This document shows, piece after piece, positions 7,895 through 16,448 of a DNA stretch of 53,100 nucleotides. The stretch lies in NCBI GenBank assembly GCA_017414535.1, contig JAFQMA010000021.1, positions 1 to 53,100 on the forward strand, given 5' to 3'. This stretch comes from Clostridia bacterium (lineage in GTDB: Bacteria; Bacillota; Clostridia; Oscillospirales; SIG627). A program made the translations under genes and the position numbers. Position 1 is the stretch's first letter. The number at the start of each line of letters is the position of its first letter. A model generated the notes under the pieces. That model made no database searches, was not told the origin of the DNA, and worked only from the letters and a program-made list of their open reading frames with translations.

Positions 7895-9264
7895 AATTTC
7901 TTGGAATCGAAGCTGAACTGAAGAACAAGCCCGTGCTTGACCCCGACTTTTTCCCCCTGTACCGTTGGGAGAAGGCTTATCTTGAGGGAGCGAAGGAAAA
8001 GATCGCCGTTGCCATTCGCAGAAGCGGCGGAAAAATTGCCGTATTTGACACCGTGATCCACGGCACAGAGGAAATGCTTGAGGCTGACTGCTACTACATC
8101 GAGCGCAACGTCAAGTTCCTTCTATGGGCTAAGGGCGGCTATGAGGTGACCGTTTGCGGCAATGAGAGAATATACGAGCACATCAAGGCCTGCTACAGCG
8201 AAAACGGCGCAAGAAAATTTGATTTTAAGACCATGGGTGACGTTTACGAGGCACCCTTTACCGTGAAGCACGCCACCTACGAGGAGAAGCCCGAGGAGCA
8301 GGATTCCGCACAGCCCTGCGGCGGTAATTTTGACGGATGCCGCATCGGCTTTGATGCAGGCGGATCCGACCGCAAGGTCAGCGCCGTCATTGACGGTGAG
8401 GTGGTGTATTCCGAGGAGGTGGTCTGGTTCCCCAAGACCATGTCCGATCCCGATTATCACTTCAACGGTATTGTGGAGGCCTTCCGCACCGCCGCCTCCA
8501 AGATGCCTCGCGTCGACGCCATCGGCATCAGCTCTGCAGGCATATACGTGGATAACCGCACCATGCTGGCCTCCCTCTTTCTGAAGGTCTCCCCCGAGGA
8601 TTTTGACAAGAAGGTGAAGGATATTTATATCCGTGCAGGCAAGGAGATCGGCGACGTCCCCCTGCTTGTTGCCAATGACGGTGACGTTACCGCGCTGGCA
8701 GGTGCCATGGAGCTGAACGACAACGCGGTGCTTGGCATCGCCATGGGCACCAGCGAGGCGGGCGGCTACGTAGATGCAGACGGCAATATTACCGGCTGGC
8801 TGAATGAGCTTGCCTTCACTCCCATTGACGCTAACCCCGAGGCCATGGAGGATGAGTGGAGCGGCGACATCGGTTGCGGTGTGAAATACTTTTCTCAGGA
8901 CGGTGTGATCAAGCTGGCGCCCCGTGCAGGCATCATTTTGGATGAGAGCCTCTCCCCTGCTGAAAAGCTGAAGGTGGTTCAGAAGGAAGTGGAAAACGGC
9001 AACGAAAAGGCCCTTGATATTTACCGTAGCCTCGGTACCTGCCTCGGACACACCCTGCCCCTTTATGCCAAGACCTACACCATTCGCCATCTGCTTCTCT
9101 TGGGTCGCGTGACCAGCGGCAAGGGAGGCGAGGCCTTTATTGAGGCCTGCCGCAAGGTACTGGCCGAGGAATATCCCGAGCTCAAGATCAATCTGGCTCT
9201 GCCCGACGAAAATTCCCGTCGCGTGGGCCAGAGCGTTGCCGCAGCAGGTCTGCCCAAGGCATAA
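7891..9264 (+). CDS. ROK-type sugar kinase with extra N-terminal region
   Basis: Sugar kinase-like ASKHA protein, 457 residues. Residues from about 150 on match the ROK pattern: phosphate-1 loop GFDAGGSDRKVSAV (155-165), GISSAGIYV, catalytic-type VANDGDVTALAG, and the glycine-rich GIAMGTSEAGGY. Roughly 140 residues precede the kinase fold (ROK kinases are usually near 300 residues); this part has mixed alpha/beta character and no motif I recognise. Overlap with nagA suggests an amino sugar such as GlcNAc or ManNAc as substrate, but that is inference. The family's cysteine-rich zinc motif is not evident, so a non-kinase sugar-binding role cannot be excluded. Confidence 0.8.
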   Translation: MKFLGIEAELKNKPVLDPDFFPLYRWEKAYLEGAKEKIAVAIRRSGGKIAVFDTVIHGTEEMLEADCYYIERNVKFLLWAKGGYEVTVCGNERIYEHIKACYSENGARKFDFKTMGDVYEAPFTVKHATYEEKPEEQDSAQPCGGNFDGCRIGFDAGGSDRKVSAVIDGEVVYSEEVVWFPKTMSDPDYHFNGIVEAFRTAASKMPRVDAIGISSAGIYVDNRTMLASLFLKVSPEDFDKKVKDIYIRAGKEIGDVPLLVANDGDVTALAGAMELNDNAVLGIAMGTSEAGGYVDADGNITGWLNELAFTPIDANPEAMEDEWSGDIGCGVKYFSQDGVIKLAPRAGIILDESLSPAEKLKVVQKEVENGNEKALDIYRSLGTCLGHTLPLYAKTYTIRHLLLLGRVTSGKGGEAFIEACRKVLAEEYPELKINLALPDENSRRVGQSVAAAGLPKA

Positions 9265-9279
9265 AAGTTCGCAAACGGC

Positions 9280-9308
9280 TTGTTTTTTTCATGATGGAAT
9301 AGTATAAT
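9280..9308 (+). promoter_or_regulatory. Promoter for the fructokinase-like gene
   Basis: TTGTTT (9280-9285), 17-base spacer, TATAAT (9303-9308), about 30 bases before the ATG. Confidence 0.7.
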
Positions 9309-9338
9309 ATACTTACAGACAAGACGGAGGATGAAGCT

Positions 9339-10313
9339 ATGACTTTCATGAAAAACGAAAAACAAAAGACGGTTTTGGCGTTGGGCGAGCTGCTCATCGA
9401 CTTTACCTGTGTGGAAATGGATGCAGACGGTTTTCCTACCATGGCCGCTCATCCCGGCGGAGCACCCGCCAACTTCCTGGCGGCGGTGGCAAAATTCGGC
9501 GGTAAGGCTGAATTTATCGGCAAGGTTGGAAACGATGCCTTCGGTCGCGCCCTGAAGTCGAAGATGGAGGCCTGCGGCATAGGAACGGAGGGCACTGTCG
9601 TCAGCGATGAGGTCTTTACTACCCTTGCCTTCGTGACGCTGGACGAGAGCGGCGACCGCGAGTTTTCCTTTGCCCGAAAGCCCGGTGCCGACACCTGTCT
9701 GAATACAGAAGAGATCAAAACCGAGCTTTTGGAAAAGGCGGACGTTTTCCATTTCGGAACCCTTTCTCTGACCCACGAGCCTGCCAAAAGCGCTACCGTT
9801 GCCGCGGTTTCCAAGGCAAAGAAGGCAGGCTGCCTTATCAGCTTCGACCCCAATCTGAGAAAGCCCCTGTGGGACGATCTCGAACGCGCCAAGGAGGCCA
9901 TGCTGTGGGGTCTGCAGCAGGCGGATATCGTAAAGATCAGCGATGAGGAAGCAGAGTTTCTGTTTGGGCTTGAGCCCGAAAAAGCTTTGCAGGAGATCTT
10001 CGAGCGCTATCCCGTAAAGCTGCTTTACGTGACCTGCGGCAAGGAAGGCGCTTATTTTAAGAACGAAAGAGCTTCCGGCTTTGTTCCTGCCCTGAAAGAT
10101 ATCAAGGTGGTGGATACCACGGGTGCCGGCGACATTTTCGGCGGCAGTGCCATGTGGCGCTTTTTGGAAAAAAACAAGAGCCCCGAGGCGCTTACCGAGC
10201 AGGAGCTTTGCGATATCGTGCGCTTTGCCACGGCATCGGCAGGACTTTCCGCCACAAAGGCCGGCGGCATCAGCTCCGTCCCATCCCTTGCCGAGGTTTT
10301 AGAAAGAATGTAA
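9339..10313 (+). CDS. PfkB-family carbohydrate kinase, fructokinase-like
   Basis: Ribokinase/PfkB-fold kinase of 324 residues. The first signature HPGGAPANFLAAVAKFGG (38-55) and the second, DTTGAGDIFGG, with catalytic Asp265, are both intact. The early LGELLIDF and the GGAPANFxxxVAKFG form are typical of fructokinases, so D-fructose phosphorylation is likely, though the family's substrates vary. GGAGG lies before the ATG at 9339. The gene has its own promoter 75 bases after the ROK-type gene and its own terminator, so it can be expressed separately from nagA. Confidence 0.87.
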   Translation: MTFMKNEKQKTVLALGELLIDFTCVEMDADGFPTMAAHPGGAPANFLAAVAKFGGKAEFIGKVGNDAFGRALKSKMEACGIGTEGTVVSDEVFTTLAFVTLDESGDREFSFARKPGADTCLNTEEIKTELLEKADVFHFGTLSLTHEPAKSATVAAVSKAKKAGCLISFDPNLRKPLWDDLERAKEAMLWGLQQADIVKISDEEAEFLFGLEPEKALQEIFERYPVKLLYVTCGKEGAYFKNERASGFVPALKDIKVVDTTGAGDIFGGSAMWRFLEKNKSPEALTEQELCDIVRFATASAGLSATKAGGISSVPSLAEVLERM

Positions 10314-10320
10314 TTATAAC

Positions 10321-10355
10321 AAAATGCCCCTGCGCCGCGCAGGGGCATTTTGTTT
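10321..10355 (+). terminator. Terminator of the fructokinase-like gene
   Basis: Long GC-rich hairpin with arms 10321-10335 and 10337-10351 (AAAATGCCCCTGCG arm), T-rich on exit. It lies eight bases after the stop codon. Confidence 0.8.
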
Positions 10356-10356
10356 G

Positions 10357-10890
10357 AGGCTTGATCTCGCGCTCAAGCCGATTTACCTTTTCGCGAAGGT
10401 TCTTGACGGAATCTTTTCTGCCCTGCTCCATGGCAACGGAAAGGTCGTATGCGGCGCTGTCAAGGTAGCCCTTCTTGCGGTCAAGGGTTTCTACGCGATC
10501 CATGTACTCACCAAGGAATCCGTTCCGCTCCTTCACCGTGGCCGCATCCTTCGCGTATTCCGTCAAGATCTCGCGTGCGCTGCGGTAGGAATCGCGTTCT
10601 TGAGTCATAGAGCCTTTATCTTGGCGGTTGACAGATTCGGGAGATTGTGATAATCTGTTGTTGGAAACCTCCGAGAGATCATCGGTCGGCAATGCTTTTT
10701 TAAGCGATTTCAGCCGAAGGATAAAGTTCTCGGGGGTTTCGTTATTTTTATTGTAAACTACTTTTCCTCCAAAAATGTTGTTTTCAAGATAATTTGTTTG
10801 AATCTAAAATTGTAACAATCAAGTTGTAATTGTTTGATTTTGTCTCTCCCTCTTCAATTATCGTTTTAAACGCGGCGCGGGTCGTTGTAT
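10357..10890 (-). pseudogene. Decayed, frameshifted gene fragment
   Basis: Read leftward, this stretch keeps protein-like sequence but in two frames. From about 10890 the first frame reads ...RAAFKTIIEEGETKSNNY... and stops at 10784. The adjacent frame, open from 10803, continues with ...YLENNIFGGKVVYN... and a long charged, probably coiled-coil part (KNLREKVNRLEREI) and then runs into the fructokinase terminator. There is no usable start with a ribosome site at the 5' end, though an internal ATG at 10608 has AAAGG before it. It is more AT-rich than its neighbours. This looks like a relic with one frameshift, truncated at both ends, perhaps from a mobile element or phage. The family is not recognised. 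Confidence 0.45.
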
Positions 10891-10902
10891 TGCAAAAGAA
10901 GA

Positions 10903-10932
10903 AAAAGCGCACTTCGCAAGAAGTGCGCTTTT
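10903..10932 (-). terminator. Terminator of the hemolysin III-like gene
   Basis: Perfect 13-bp stem (AAAAGCGCACTTC / GAAGTGCGCTTTT) with GCAA loop, eighteen bases beyond the stop codon; A and T runs on both sides permit action in either direction. Confidence 0.85.
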
Positions 10933-10950
10933 GTATTCCTATTACATTAT

Positions 10951-11619
10951 TTACTGCAAAACATCGAGGTAGATGCCGAGGAATTGGAGCACAGCGGCGG
11001 CATCCACAAAAAGATGGAAGATGAAATGGACGTAGGGGGTATTTTTCTTTTTGCCAACAGAATAGATCACGGCTCCTACGGTATAAAAAACGCCGCCCAA
11101 GAAGATGAGGAGCATACCGAGGCCGCCTACGGCAAGGATCGCCTGCTTCATGCAGAGGATCACACACCAGCCCATGGCGATATAGCAGATCATGGAAAAG
11201 ACCTTGAAGCGCTGCATATCCACGGCGGTGAGGACGATGGCAAGAATAGCCGAGCCCCAAACGATGCCGAAAACGACCCACGCGATAACGGGATAAGCCT
11301 CACGCATGGAAATGAGGGTGATGGGAGTATAAGTGCCTGCGATGAGAAGATAAATGGTGCAGTGATCGATCACGCGAAAAGCCTTTTTCGCATTAACGGG
11401 AACAAGGCCGTGATATAGCGAGGACACGGTGAAAAGAAGGATAATAGTGCAGCAATAGACCGTGGACGCGGTAACAGACCATGGGTCGGCAGAGGGGACG
11501 GTGACAAGAAGAGAAAGGAGCAGTGCTACGATGCCTAAGGCGGCACCCAGAATATGGCTGATCATATTCCAGATCTCTTCCCTTCTGGAATAGGGCGGCA
11601 GGGTTAACGGGGTTTTCAA
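10951..11619 (-). CDS. Hemolysin III / PAQR-family membrane protein
   Basis: Seven-helix membrane protein of the HlyIII/YqfA (PAQR) family, 222 residues. The conserved metal-site elements are present: SSLYHG (S66, H70), DHCTIYLLIAGTYTP (D85, H86) and HFIFHLFVD with His198 and His202. The family is zinc-binding and is thought to act in lipid or membrane homeostasis; haemolytic activity is a historical name and not implied. The start codon is TTG at 11619, supported by a good GGGAGG site and an N-terminus (YSRREEIWNMISHILGA) typical of the family. It is a single gene with its own promoter and terminator. Confidence 0.88.
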   Translation of the reverse strand: MKTPLTLPPYSRREEIWNMISHILGAALGIVALLLSLLVTVPSADPWSVTASTVYCCTIILLFTVSSLYHGLVPVNAKKAFRVIDHCTIYLLIAGTYTPITLISMREAYPVIAWVVFGIVWGSAILAIVLTAVDMQRFKVFSMICYIAMGWCVILCMKQAILAVGGLGMLLIFLGGVFYTVGAVIYSVGKKKNTPYVHFIFHLFVDAAAVLQFLGIYLDVLQ

Positions 11620-11653
11620 GTTTTATCCTCCCTTTCATTTAGTTTTCGATACT

Positions 11654-11682
11654 ATATTAGCACCTAATGGAAGTCATGTCAA
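11654..11682 (-). promoter_or_regulatory. Promoter for the hemolysin III-like gene
   Basis: Leftward TTGACA (11677-11682), 17-base spacer, TAATAT (11654-11659). Confidence 0.8.
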
Positions 11683-11724
11683 TGGGTGAGGACGATATTT
11701 TTTTAAATCCTCCTCTCGCACCGC

Positions 11725-11753
11725 TTGACGGCGCGTGGGCAGCGCGTTATAAT
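11725..11753 (+). promoter_or_regulatory. Promoter for the phosphoribosyltransferase-ABC exporter pair
   Basis: TTGACG (11725-11730), 17-base GC-rich spacer, TATAAT (11748-11753), about 60 bases before the start. Confidence 0.8.
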
Positions 11754-11813
11754 AAAAGGTGACAGTTGACATGGGTTTTTAGAGGATTTTAGACACATCA
11801 GGAAGGAAGAATC

Positions 11814-12377
11814 ATGCAGAAATATCATCACATGACCATTGCGGGCTTAGAGCGCGATCTGCCCATTTGTCCCGTAAACGAAAGCCTTTATATTGCGGGC
11901 TTTGTAATCTTCGGCGATCAGGCGCTGACCTGTGCCGCCGCAAAAGCTCTTTTGGAGAAGATCCCCTACGAATACGACTATATGCTGACGGCGGAGGCCA
12001 AGGGCATTCCGCTGATCCACGAGATGGCACGGCAATCGGGCGCCGAAAAATATTTTCTCGCTCGCAAGGCACCCAAGCTCTATATGACAGGCATTATGGA
12101 GGTGAAGGTGCAAAGCATCACCACCGCCAAGGAGCAGACCCTGTATCTTGACGCACGGGATGCGGAAATGATGCGCGGCAAGCGCATTCTTTTAGTGGAT
12201 GACGTGATCAGCACGGGCGAAAGCCTTCATGCACTGGAGGTTTTGGTAGAAAAGGCAGGCGGCACCGTTTCCGGCAGATGCGCCATATTGGCAGAGGGCG
12301 AGGCGGCAGAGAGAGACGACATCACCTATCTTGAAAAGCTGCCCTTGTTTGACAATCAGGGTCATCCCTTATCTTAA
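11814..12377 (+). CDS. Phosphoribosyltransferase, Apt-like
   Basis: Type I phosphoribosyltransferase, 187 residues. The PRPP-binding motif ILLVDDVISTGES lies at 125-137, preceded by MLTAEAKGIPLIHEMA, the arrangement seen in adenine phosphoribosyltransferases and related proteins. It most likely transfers phosphoribose to a purine base; the exact base is not certain because the N-terminal hood (CPVNESLYIAGFVIFGD) is not that of classical Apt. GGAAGGA precedes the ATG. The ABC exporter starts five bases after its stop without a clear ribosome site of its own, so the two are probably co-translated. Confidence 0.82.
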   Translation: MQKYHHMTIAGLERDLPICPVNESLYIAGFVIFGDQALTCAAAKALLEKIPYEYDYMLTAEAKGIPLIHEMARQSGAEKYFLARKAPKLYMTGIMEVKVQSITTAKEQTLYLDARDAEMMRGKRILLVDDVISTGESLHALEVLVEKAGGTVSGRCAILAEGEAAERDDITYLEKLPLFDNQGHPLS

Positions 12378-12382
12378 AAAAC

Positions 12383-14119
12383 ATGCTGAAGCGCTTTATT
12401 TCTTATTACAAGCCCCACAGGCTGTTGTTCATTCTGGATATGCTGGCCTCCCTTGCGGTGTCTCTTTTGGGTGTGGTATATCCCATCGTTACGAGAAATA
12501 TGCTGAACGATCTGATCCCCAATCAAAAGTGGCGCCAGATCGTTTTCTTCGGACTTATTCTACTGGGTCTGTACTTTATAAGGATGCTTTTGAATTTCTT
12601 TATTCAGTACAAGGGACATATTATGGGCGTTCGCATGCAAGCTCAGATGCGCAGTGATCTTTTTGCCCACATCGAAAAGCTTCCCTTCTCCTTTTTTGAT
12701 GCCAACGAGACGGGAAAGATCATGTCCCGCATGACCAATGATCTGAGAGACATTACGGAGCTGGCTCATCACGGTCCCGAGAACCTTGTGATCTGCTCCA
12801 TTTCCATTCTGGTATCCTTTACCTATCTTGCCACCATTGACTTCAGGCTATCCCTCATTGTCTTTGCGGTAGTGCCCTTTTTGGTGCTGGTATCCCTGAT
12901 CACGAGAAAAAAGATGAGAGCAGCATTCCAGCGCAACCGCGAGGCCATGGCCATCATCAACGGCTCCTTGCAGAGCAGTATTGCGGGCGTCAGAGTTACC
13001 AAGGCCTTTACGAGAGTGGAAAAGGAAACGGAAAAATTTGAGGCGGGCAACACGGAATTTGTGGAATCAAGCAAGGACGCCTACCGCTCCATGGCTACCT
13101 TTCACTCCTCCACCAGCTTCATTACCGACGTATTTAACGTAGTACTGCTGATCGCAGGCGGTATTTTCCTGTATTTCGGAGAGATCAATTTTGCGGATTA
13201 TTCTGCCTTTATCGTATCCGTCAGTCTCTTTTTAAACCCCGTGAACACACTGATCCGTTTTATGGAGCAATATCAAAACGGCGTTGCCGGCTTCGAGCGC
13301 TTCGTTGCCGTCATGGATACGAAGCCCGAGGAGGACAAGCCCGATGCCAAGGAGGCGAGCAGGCTTTCCGGCAACATCGAATTTCGCGGGGTAGTTTCCG
13401 GCTACGACGACGGTCCCGACGTGATCCGCGGCATTGATCTGAGGATCGAGGCGGGAAAGACCTTTGCGCTTGTTGGTCCCAGCGGTGGCGGAAAGACCAC
13501 GATCTGCCATCTCATCCCCCGCTTCTACAAGCTCCGCGAGGGAAAGATCCTACTGGACGGTATGGATGCAGAGGATCTGACTATGGAGAGCCTGAGACGA
13601 AACATCGGTATCGTTCAGCAGGACGTATATCTCTTTAATGCAAGCATTCGCGATAACATTCTCTACGGTCGCCCGGACGCCACCGAGGAGGAGATGCTGG
13701 AGGCGGCAAGAAGAGCTAACATCCACGAGTTCGTTTTGGGGCTTGAAAAGGGCTACGACACGGTCATCGGCGAGCGGGGCGTGCGTCTTTCGGGCGGGCA
13801 GAAGCAACGCCTTTGCATTGCCCGCGTATTCTTAAAGAATCCTCCCATTCTTATTTTGGACGAGGCTACCAGCGCACTGGATAACACCACGGAAATTCTG
13901 ATCCAGCGCTCACTGGACGAGCTTTGTCAGGGGCGCACCACCTTGGTGGTGGCACACCGTCTTTCCACCATCAAGAACGCCGACGAGATCGCCGTGATCT
14001 CCGGCGGCAGGATCACCGAGCAGGGCGATCACGACAGTCTCTTAAAGCTTGGCGGTATGTATCAGACTCTTTATGAACAGCAATTCCGAAACGATATCGA
14101 GCCTTTAGCTGAGGACTAA
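12383..14119 (+). CDS. ABC exporter, fused permease-ATPase (MsbA/LmrA type)
   Basis: Half-transporter of 578 residues that would work as a dimer in the cytoplasmic membrane. Six membrane segments occupy about residues 15-300. The ATPase domain follows, with Walker A GPSGGGKTT (365-373), Q-loop VQQDVYLF, signature LSGGQKQR, Walker B ILILDEATSALD and the switch His in VVAHRLST, so it is catalytically complete. The substrate (lipid, peptide or drug) cannot be inferred. No second half-transporter is adjacent, suggesting a homodimer. It lies five bases after the phosphoribosyltransferase gene and ends at a strong terminator. Confidence 0.9.
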   Translation: MLKRFISYYKPHRLLFILDMLASLAVSLLGVVYPIVTRNMLNDLIPNQKWRQIVFFGLILLGLYFIRMLLNFFIQYKGHIMGVRMQAQMRSDLFAHIEKLPFSFFDANETGKIMSRMTNDLRDITELAHHGPENLVICSISILVSFTYLATIDFRLSLIVFAVVPFLVLVSLITRKKMRAAFQRNREAMAIINGSLQSSIAGVRVTKAFTRVEKETEKFEAGNTEFVESSKDAYRSMATFHSSTSFITDVFNVVLLIAGGIFLYFGEINFADYSAFIVSVSLFLNPVNTLIRFMEQYQNGVAGFERFVAVMDTKPEEDKPDAKEASRLSGNIEFRGVVSGYDDGPDVIRGIDLRIEAGKTFALVGPSGGGKTTICHLIPRFYKLREGKILLDGMDAEDLTMESLRRNIGIVQQDVYLFNASIRDNILYGRPDATEEEMLEAARRANIHEFVLGLEKGYDTVIGERGVRLSGGQKQRLCIARVFLKNPPILILDEATSALDNTTEILIQRSLDELCQGRTTLVVAHRLSTIKNADEIAVISGGRITEQGDHDSLLKLGGMYQTLYEQQFRNDIEPLAED

Positions 14120-14123
14120 AAAG

Positions 14124-14154
14124 AAAAAAGATCCCGATTTTCGGGATCTTTTTT
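14124..14154. terminator. Bidirectional terminator between ABC exporter and GH42 gene
   Basis: Stem GATCCCGA / TCGGGATC flanked by A-run and T-run extends pairing and serves both converging genes. Confidence 0.85.
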
Positions 14155-14162
14155 GCTGTAGG

Positions 14163-16304
14163 TCAGAACAGTTCAAAAACGGCAACATCGTCCCCCTCAA
14201 CGGTAAGGGAAAGAATACCGTCCTTTACGTCAGCTTTTTTGCCGTCGAAAAGGCTGACGGCGGAGGTGAAGGGTACGGGGAGAGCGATGCGGTCGCTGTG
14301 GGTGGCATAAGGATCGTCGTTGAAAACACAAAGAAGCGTTCTGCCGTCACCCTTAACAAGGCGAGGACGGAGGGCTTCGCCCTTGACCTCCGGCTCGGTA
14401 TAGCGGGAGATGAGAGCCTTGACGGCACGGAGGGCACCCTTGTCACCGCGACGGATGGCAACGCCTGCATAGGTGCCGAAATACCAAACCTCACCTCTGC
14501 CGTAACGGTGATGCGCGGAGGTCACAAGGCCGTTCCAGCCGCCCGTTGCCTCTGCGCCCTCCAGACGGAGGGGTGATAAGAACTCGGCTGTGGTCATAGT
14601 ATCCTGTACAGGCTCGTTAAGAGTCAAGACGGGGCCGCAATAGACCTCGTCGGGCCAGCGCTCGTTGCGGGCGGGACGGAAGGAAGGATCGGAGCAGTAG
14701 CTCTCCTCCTCCCTAAGGCCTGCCGCCTCGTGGAGTCCAAAGGAGGGCAGAATTGGCTGAAGGAAGCCGCGCTGATCGAAGAGACCCATGCGGGCATCGC
14801 AGATGAGAACGCCGCCTTCCTCCACAAATTTGCGGATCTTTTCCGCCACGTCGGCACGGAGGGTGAGGCACATGGGAACGATCAGAACCTTTTCACGGAT
14901 ATCGTCAATGGTGTCGTAGGTCAGATAGTGAGCGAATACGTCACACTCAAAGAGGGCCTGACAGTAGCCGGAGAAGGAATCACCATAGAGCTGATCGGTC
15001 TCCTCCATGGCCCAAAGAAGAGTGGAATTATCGGGATCGTAAAGCACGGATACCTGCGGAACGGGCTCGTGATCGCGGATCACGGGATGCAAAGACTGCA
15101 GGAGGGTGGATTGAACGGAGGCCTCACGGGCACGCTCGCTCAATTCCCCGCTGAAGGGAACGAGACCGAAGCCGCCTGCCTCGGGGCCCGTGGATTCGGT
15201 GAGGTAGCACCAATAGCAGATGCCCTTGGCACCGCACGCCACGGAAAGCCAGTTCCAACTTCGAACATCCTTGGGTCTGGTATAAGGCATTTTTTTATTA
15301 AAGCCGCGACTGTAAAGGCAACCACCCGACATTTCGGCAACCCACCAGGGCTTCCCTCTTGCGGCGGAACGGGTAGCGTCAAGCACTCCGCTCATATCGG
15401 CAAGACGCCAATCGGGTGCCTTGGGGGCAAAGGAGGTACCCCAGCCGTCCACCTCGGCGGCCAGCTTCCAGTTATGGATGCAGGCGCTTGCTCTGGCAAG
15501 AAAGGGCGGCACGGCACCGGAATGACTCAGCACCATACGGTCGGGATCTGCCTCCTTGATGACCTCATAGCGGAAGCGCATGTGGTCGGCAAGGCTGTCA
15601 AACCAGAAGCGCATGAAATCAAGCCAATCCGCGTAGCCGCCGTTTCGGTTGGGGGGATTGATCTGATCAAAGGAATTATAAGCACGGGCCCAGGTGTTGT
15701 TGAAGGTCTCGATATCCCCGTATTTATCCTCGAGCCAGCAACGGAAGGCGCGTCGGCTTTCCTCACAGTAGCAATAAAGCTTATCACCTGTATCACCCCA
15801 GAAATTACATTGCCAGACGGGTTCTAAATGGGGCTCGTTCCAGCAATCGTAGGCAAGAATACACTTATAGGAGCGCAGTGCGGTAATCAGCAGCTTTAAG
15901 TAACGGCGCATTTCCTCCCGCACGGACTCGTGATGGAAGCAAAGGCCGGGATAGCCGCCGCCTTGGGTGGAATCGTAGGGGCCAAGCTCCATGGCCTGAC
16001 CGCGGGCATTGACGTAACGCGCCTCGGGATGCTTCTCCTCCAGCCAATAGGGAGCACTTTCCAGATTGATCTCAATGAGAACGCCCTGCCCCAGCTCGTC
16101 ACAGCGACGGAGCATAGCCTCCACCTCGTCAAGATAAAGCTCGCCGCGCACGCGCTCGATCCAGTTCCACTGGAGGCGAAACTTCACTGCGTTGAAATTC
16201 AATTCATTTCGAATGCGGGTCAAATGCCAATCGTGCTGATCGGCGGGGGGATTCGGGGGTCTGTAATACTGAGATCCGTAAAGGTAGGTCTCGTCAAACA
16301 GCAT
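14163..16304 (-). CDS. Beta-galactosidase, glycoside hydrolase family 42
   Basis: Retaining glycosidase of 713 residues, likely hydrolysing galactosides taken into the cell. The start (LYGSQYYRPPNPP) and the acid/base motif DCWNEPH with Glu157 are GH42 hallmarks; the nucleophile is probably Glu324 in WWVAEMSGG. A trimerisation-type alpha/beta domain (VLIVPMCLTLRADVAEKI ... GGVLICDARMG) and a small beta C-terminal domain follow, so the three-domain GH42 layout is complete. No signal peptide is present. AGAGGA precedes the ATG. It is a single gene, without transporter neighbours. Confidence 0.9.
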   Translation of the reverse strand: MLFDETYLYGSQYYRPPNPPADQHDWHLTRIRNELNFNAVKFRLQWNWIERVRGELYLDEVEAMLRRCDELGQGVLIEINLESAPYWLEEKHPEARYVNARGQAMELGPYDSTQGGGYPGLCFHHESVREEMRRYLKLLITALRSYKCILAYDCWNEPHLEPVWQCNFWGDTGDKLYCYCEESRRAFRCWLEDKYGDIETFNNTWARAYNSFDQINPPNRNGGYADWLDFMRFWFDSLADHMRFRYEVIKEADPDRMVLSHSGAVPPFLARASACIHNWKLAAEVDGWGTSFAPKAPDWRLADMSGVLDATRSAARGKPWWVAEMSGGCLYSRGFNKKMPYTRPKDVRSWNWLSVACGAKGICYWCYLTESTGPEAGGFGLVPFSGELSERAREASVQSTLLQSLHPVIRDHEPVPQVSVLYDPDNSTLLWAMEETDQLYGDSFSGYCQALFECDVFAHYLTYDTIDDIREKVLIVPMCLTLRADVAEKIRKFVEEGGVLICDARMGLFDQRGFLQPILPSFGLHEAAGLREEESYCSDPSFRPARNERWPDEVYCGPVLTLNEPVQDTMTTAEFLSPLRLEGAEATGGWNGLVTSAHHRYGRGEVWYFGTYAGVAIRRGDKGALRAVKALISRYTEPEVKGEALRPRLVKGDGRTLLCVFNDDPYATHSDRIALPVPFTSAVSLFDGKKADVKDGILSLTVEGDDVAVFELF

Positions 16305-16347
16305 GCTATCCTCTTTTCTTTCGCATGAGCGGAAAATGTTTTTTATT

Positions 16348-16376
16348 ATTTAACCATAGAAAGAAGGATCATTCAA
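16348..16376 (-). promoter_or_regulatory. Possible promoter for the GH42 gene
   Basis: Leftward TTGAAT (16371-16376) and TTAAAT (16348-16353) at 17 bases; the -10 is weak, so this is tentative. Confidence 0.35.
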
Positions 16377-16420
16377 TTCCCCTTTAAGCCATATTTTTTC
16401 AAAAAATGTTTTTTTCAGCA

Positions 16421-16444
16421 GTAAAAAGACCTCGAATGAGATCT
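16421..16444 (-). terminator. Terminator of the thioesterase-tgt-methyltransferase operon
   Basis: Leftward stem AGATCTC / GAGGTCT (one G-U pair) with ATTC loop and TTTTT after it, four bases past the methyltransferase stop. Confidence 0.65.
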
Positions 16445-16448
16445 TTCT

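Noticed and set aside
10784..11281. 165-residue minus-strand frame across the hemolysin III-like gene
   Set aside because: Over most of its length it is an out-of-frame reading of the hemolysin gene; only its last 30-odd residues belong to the gene relic reported separately.
10951..11619. Hemolysin III as a virulence factor
   Set aside because: The PAQR/HlyIII family is widespread in harmless bacteria; haemolysis cannot be inferred.
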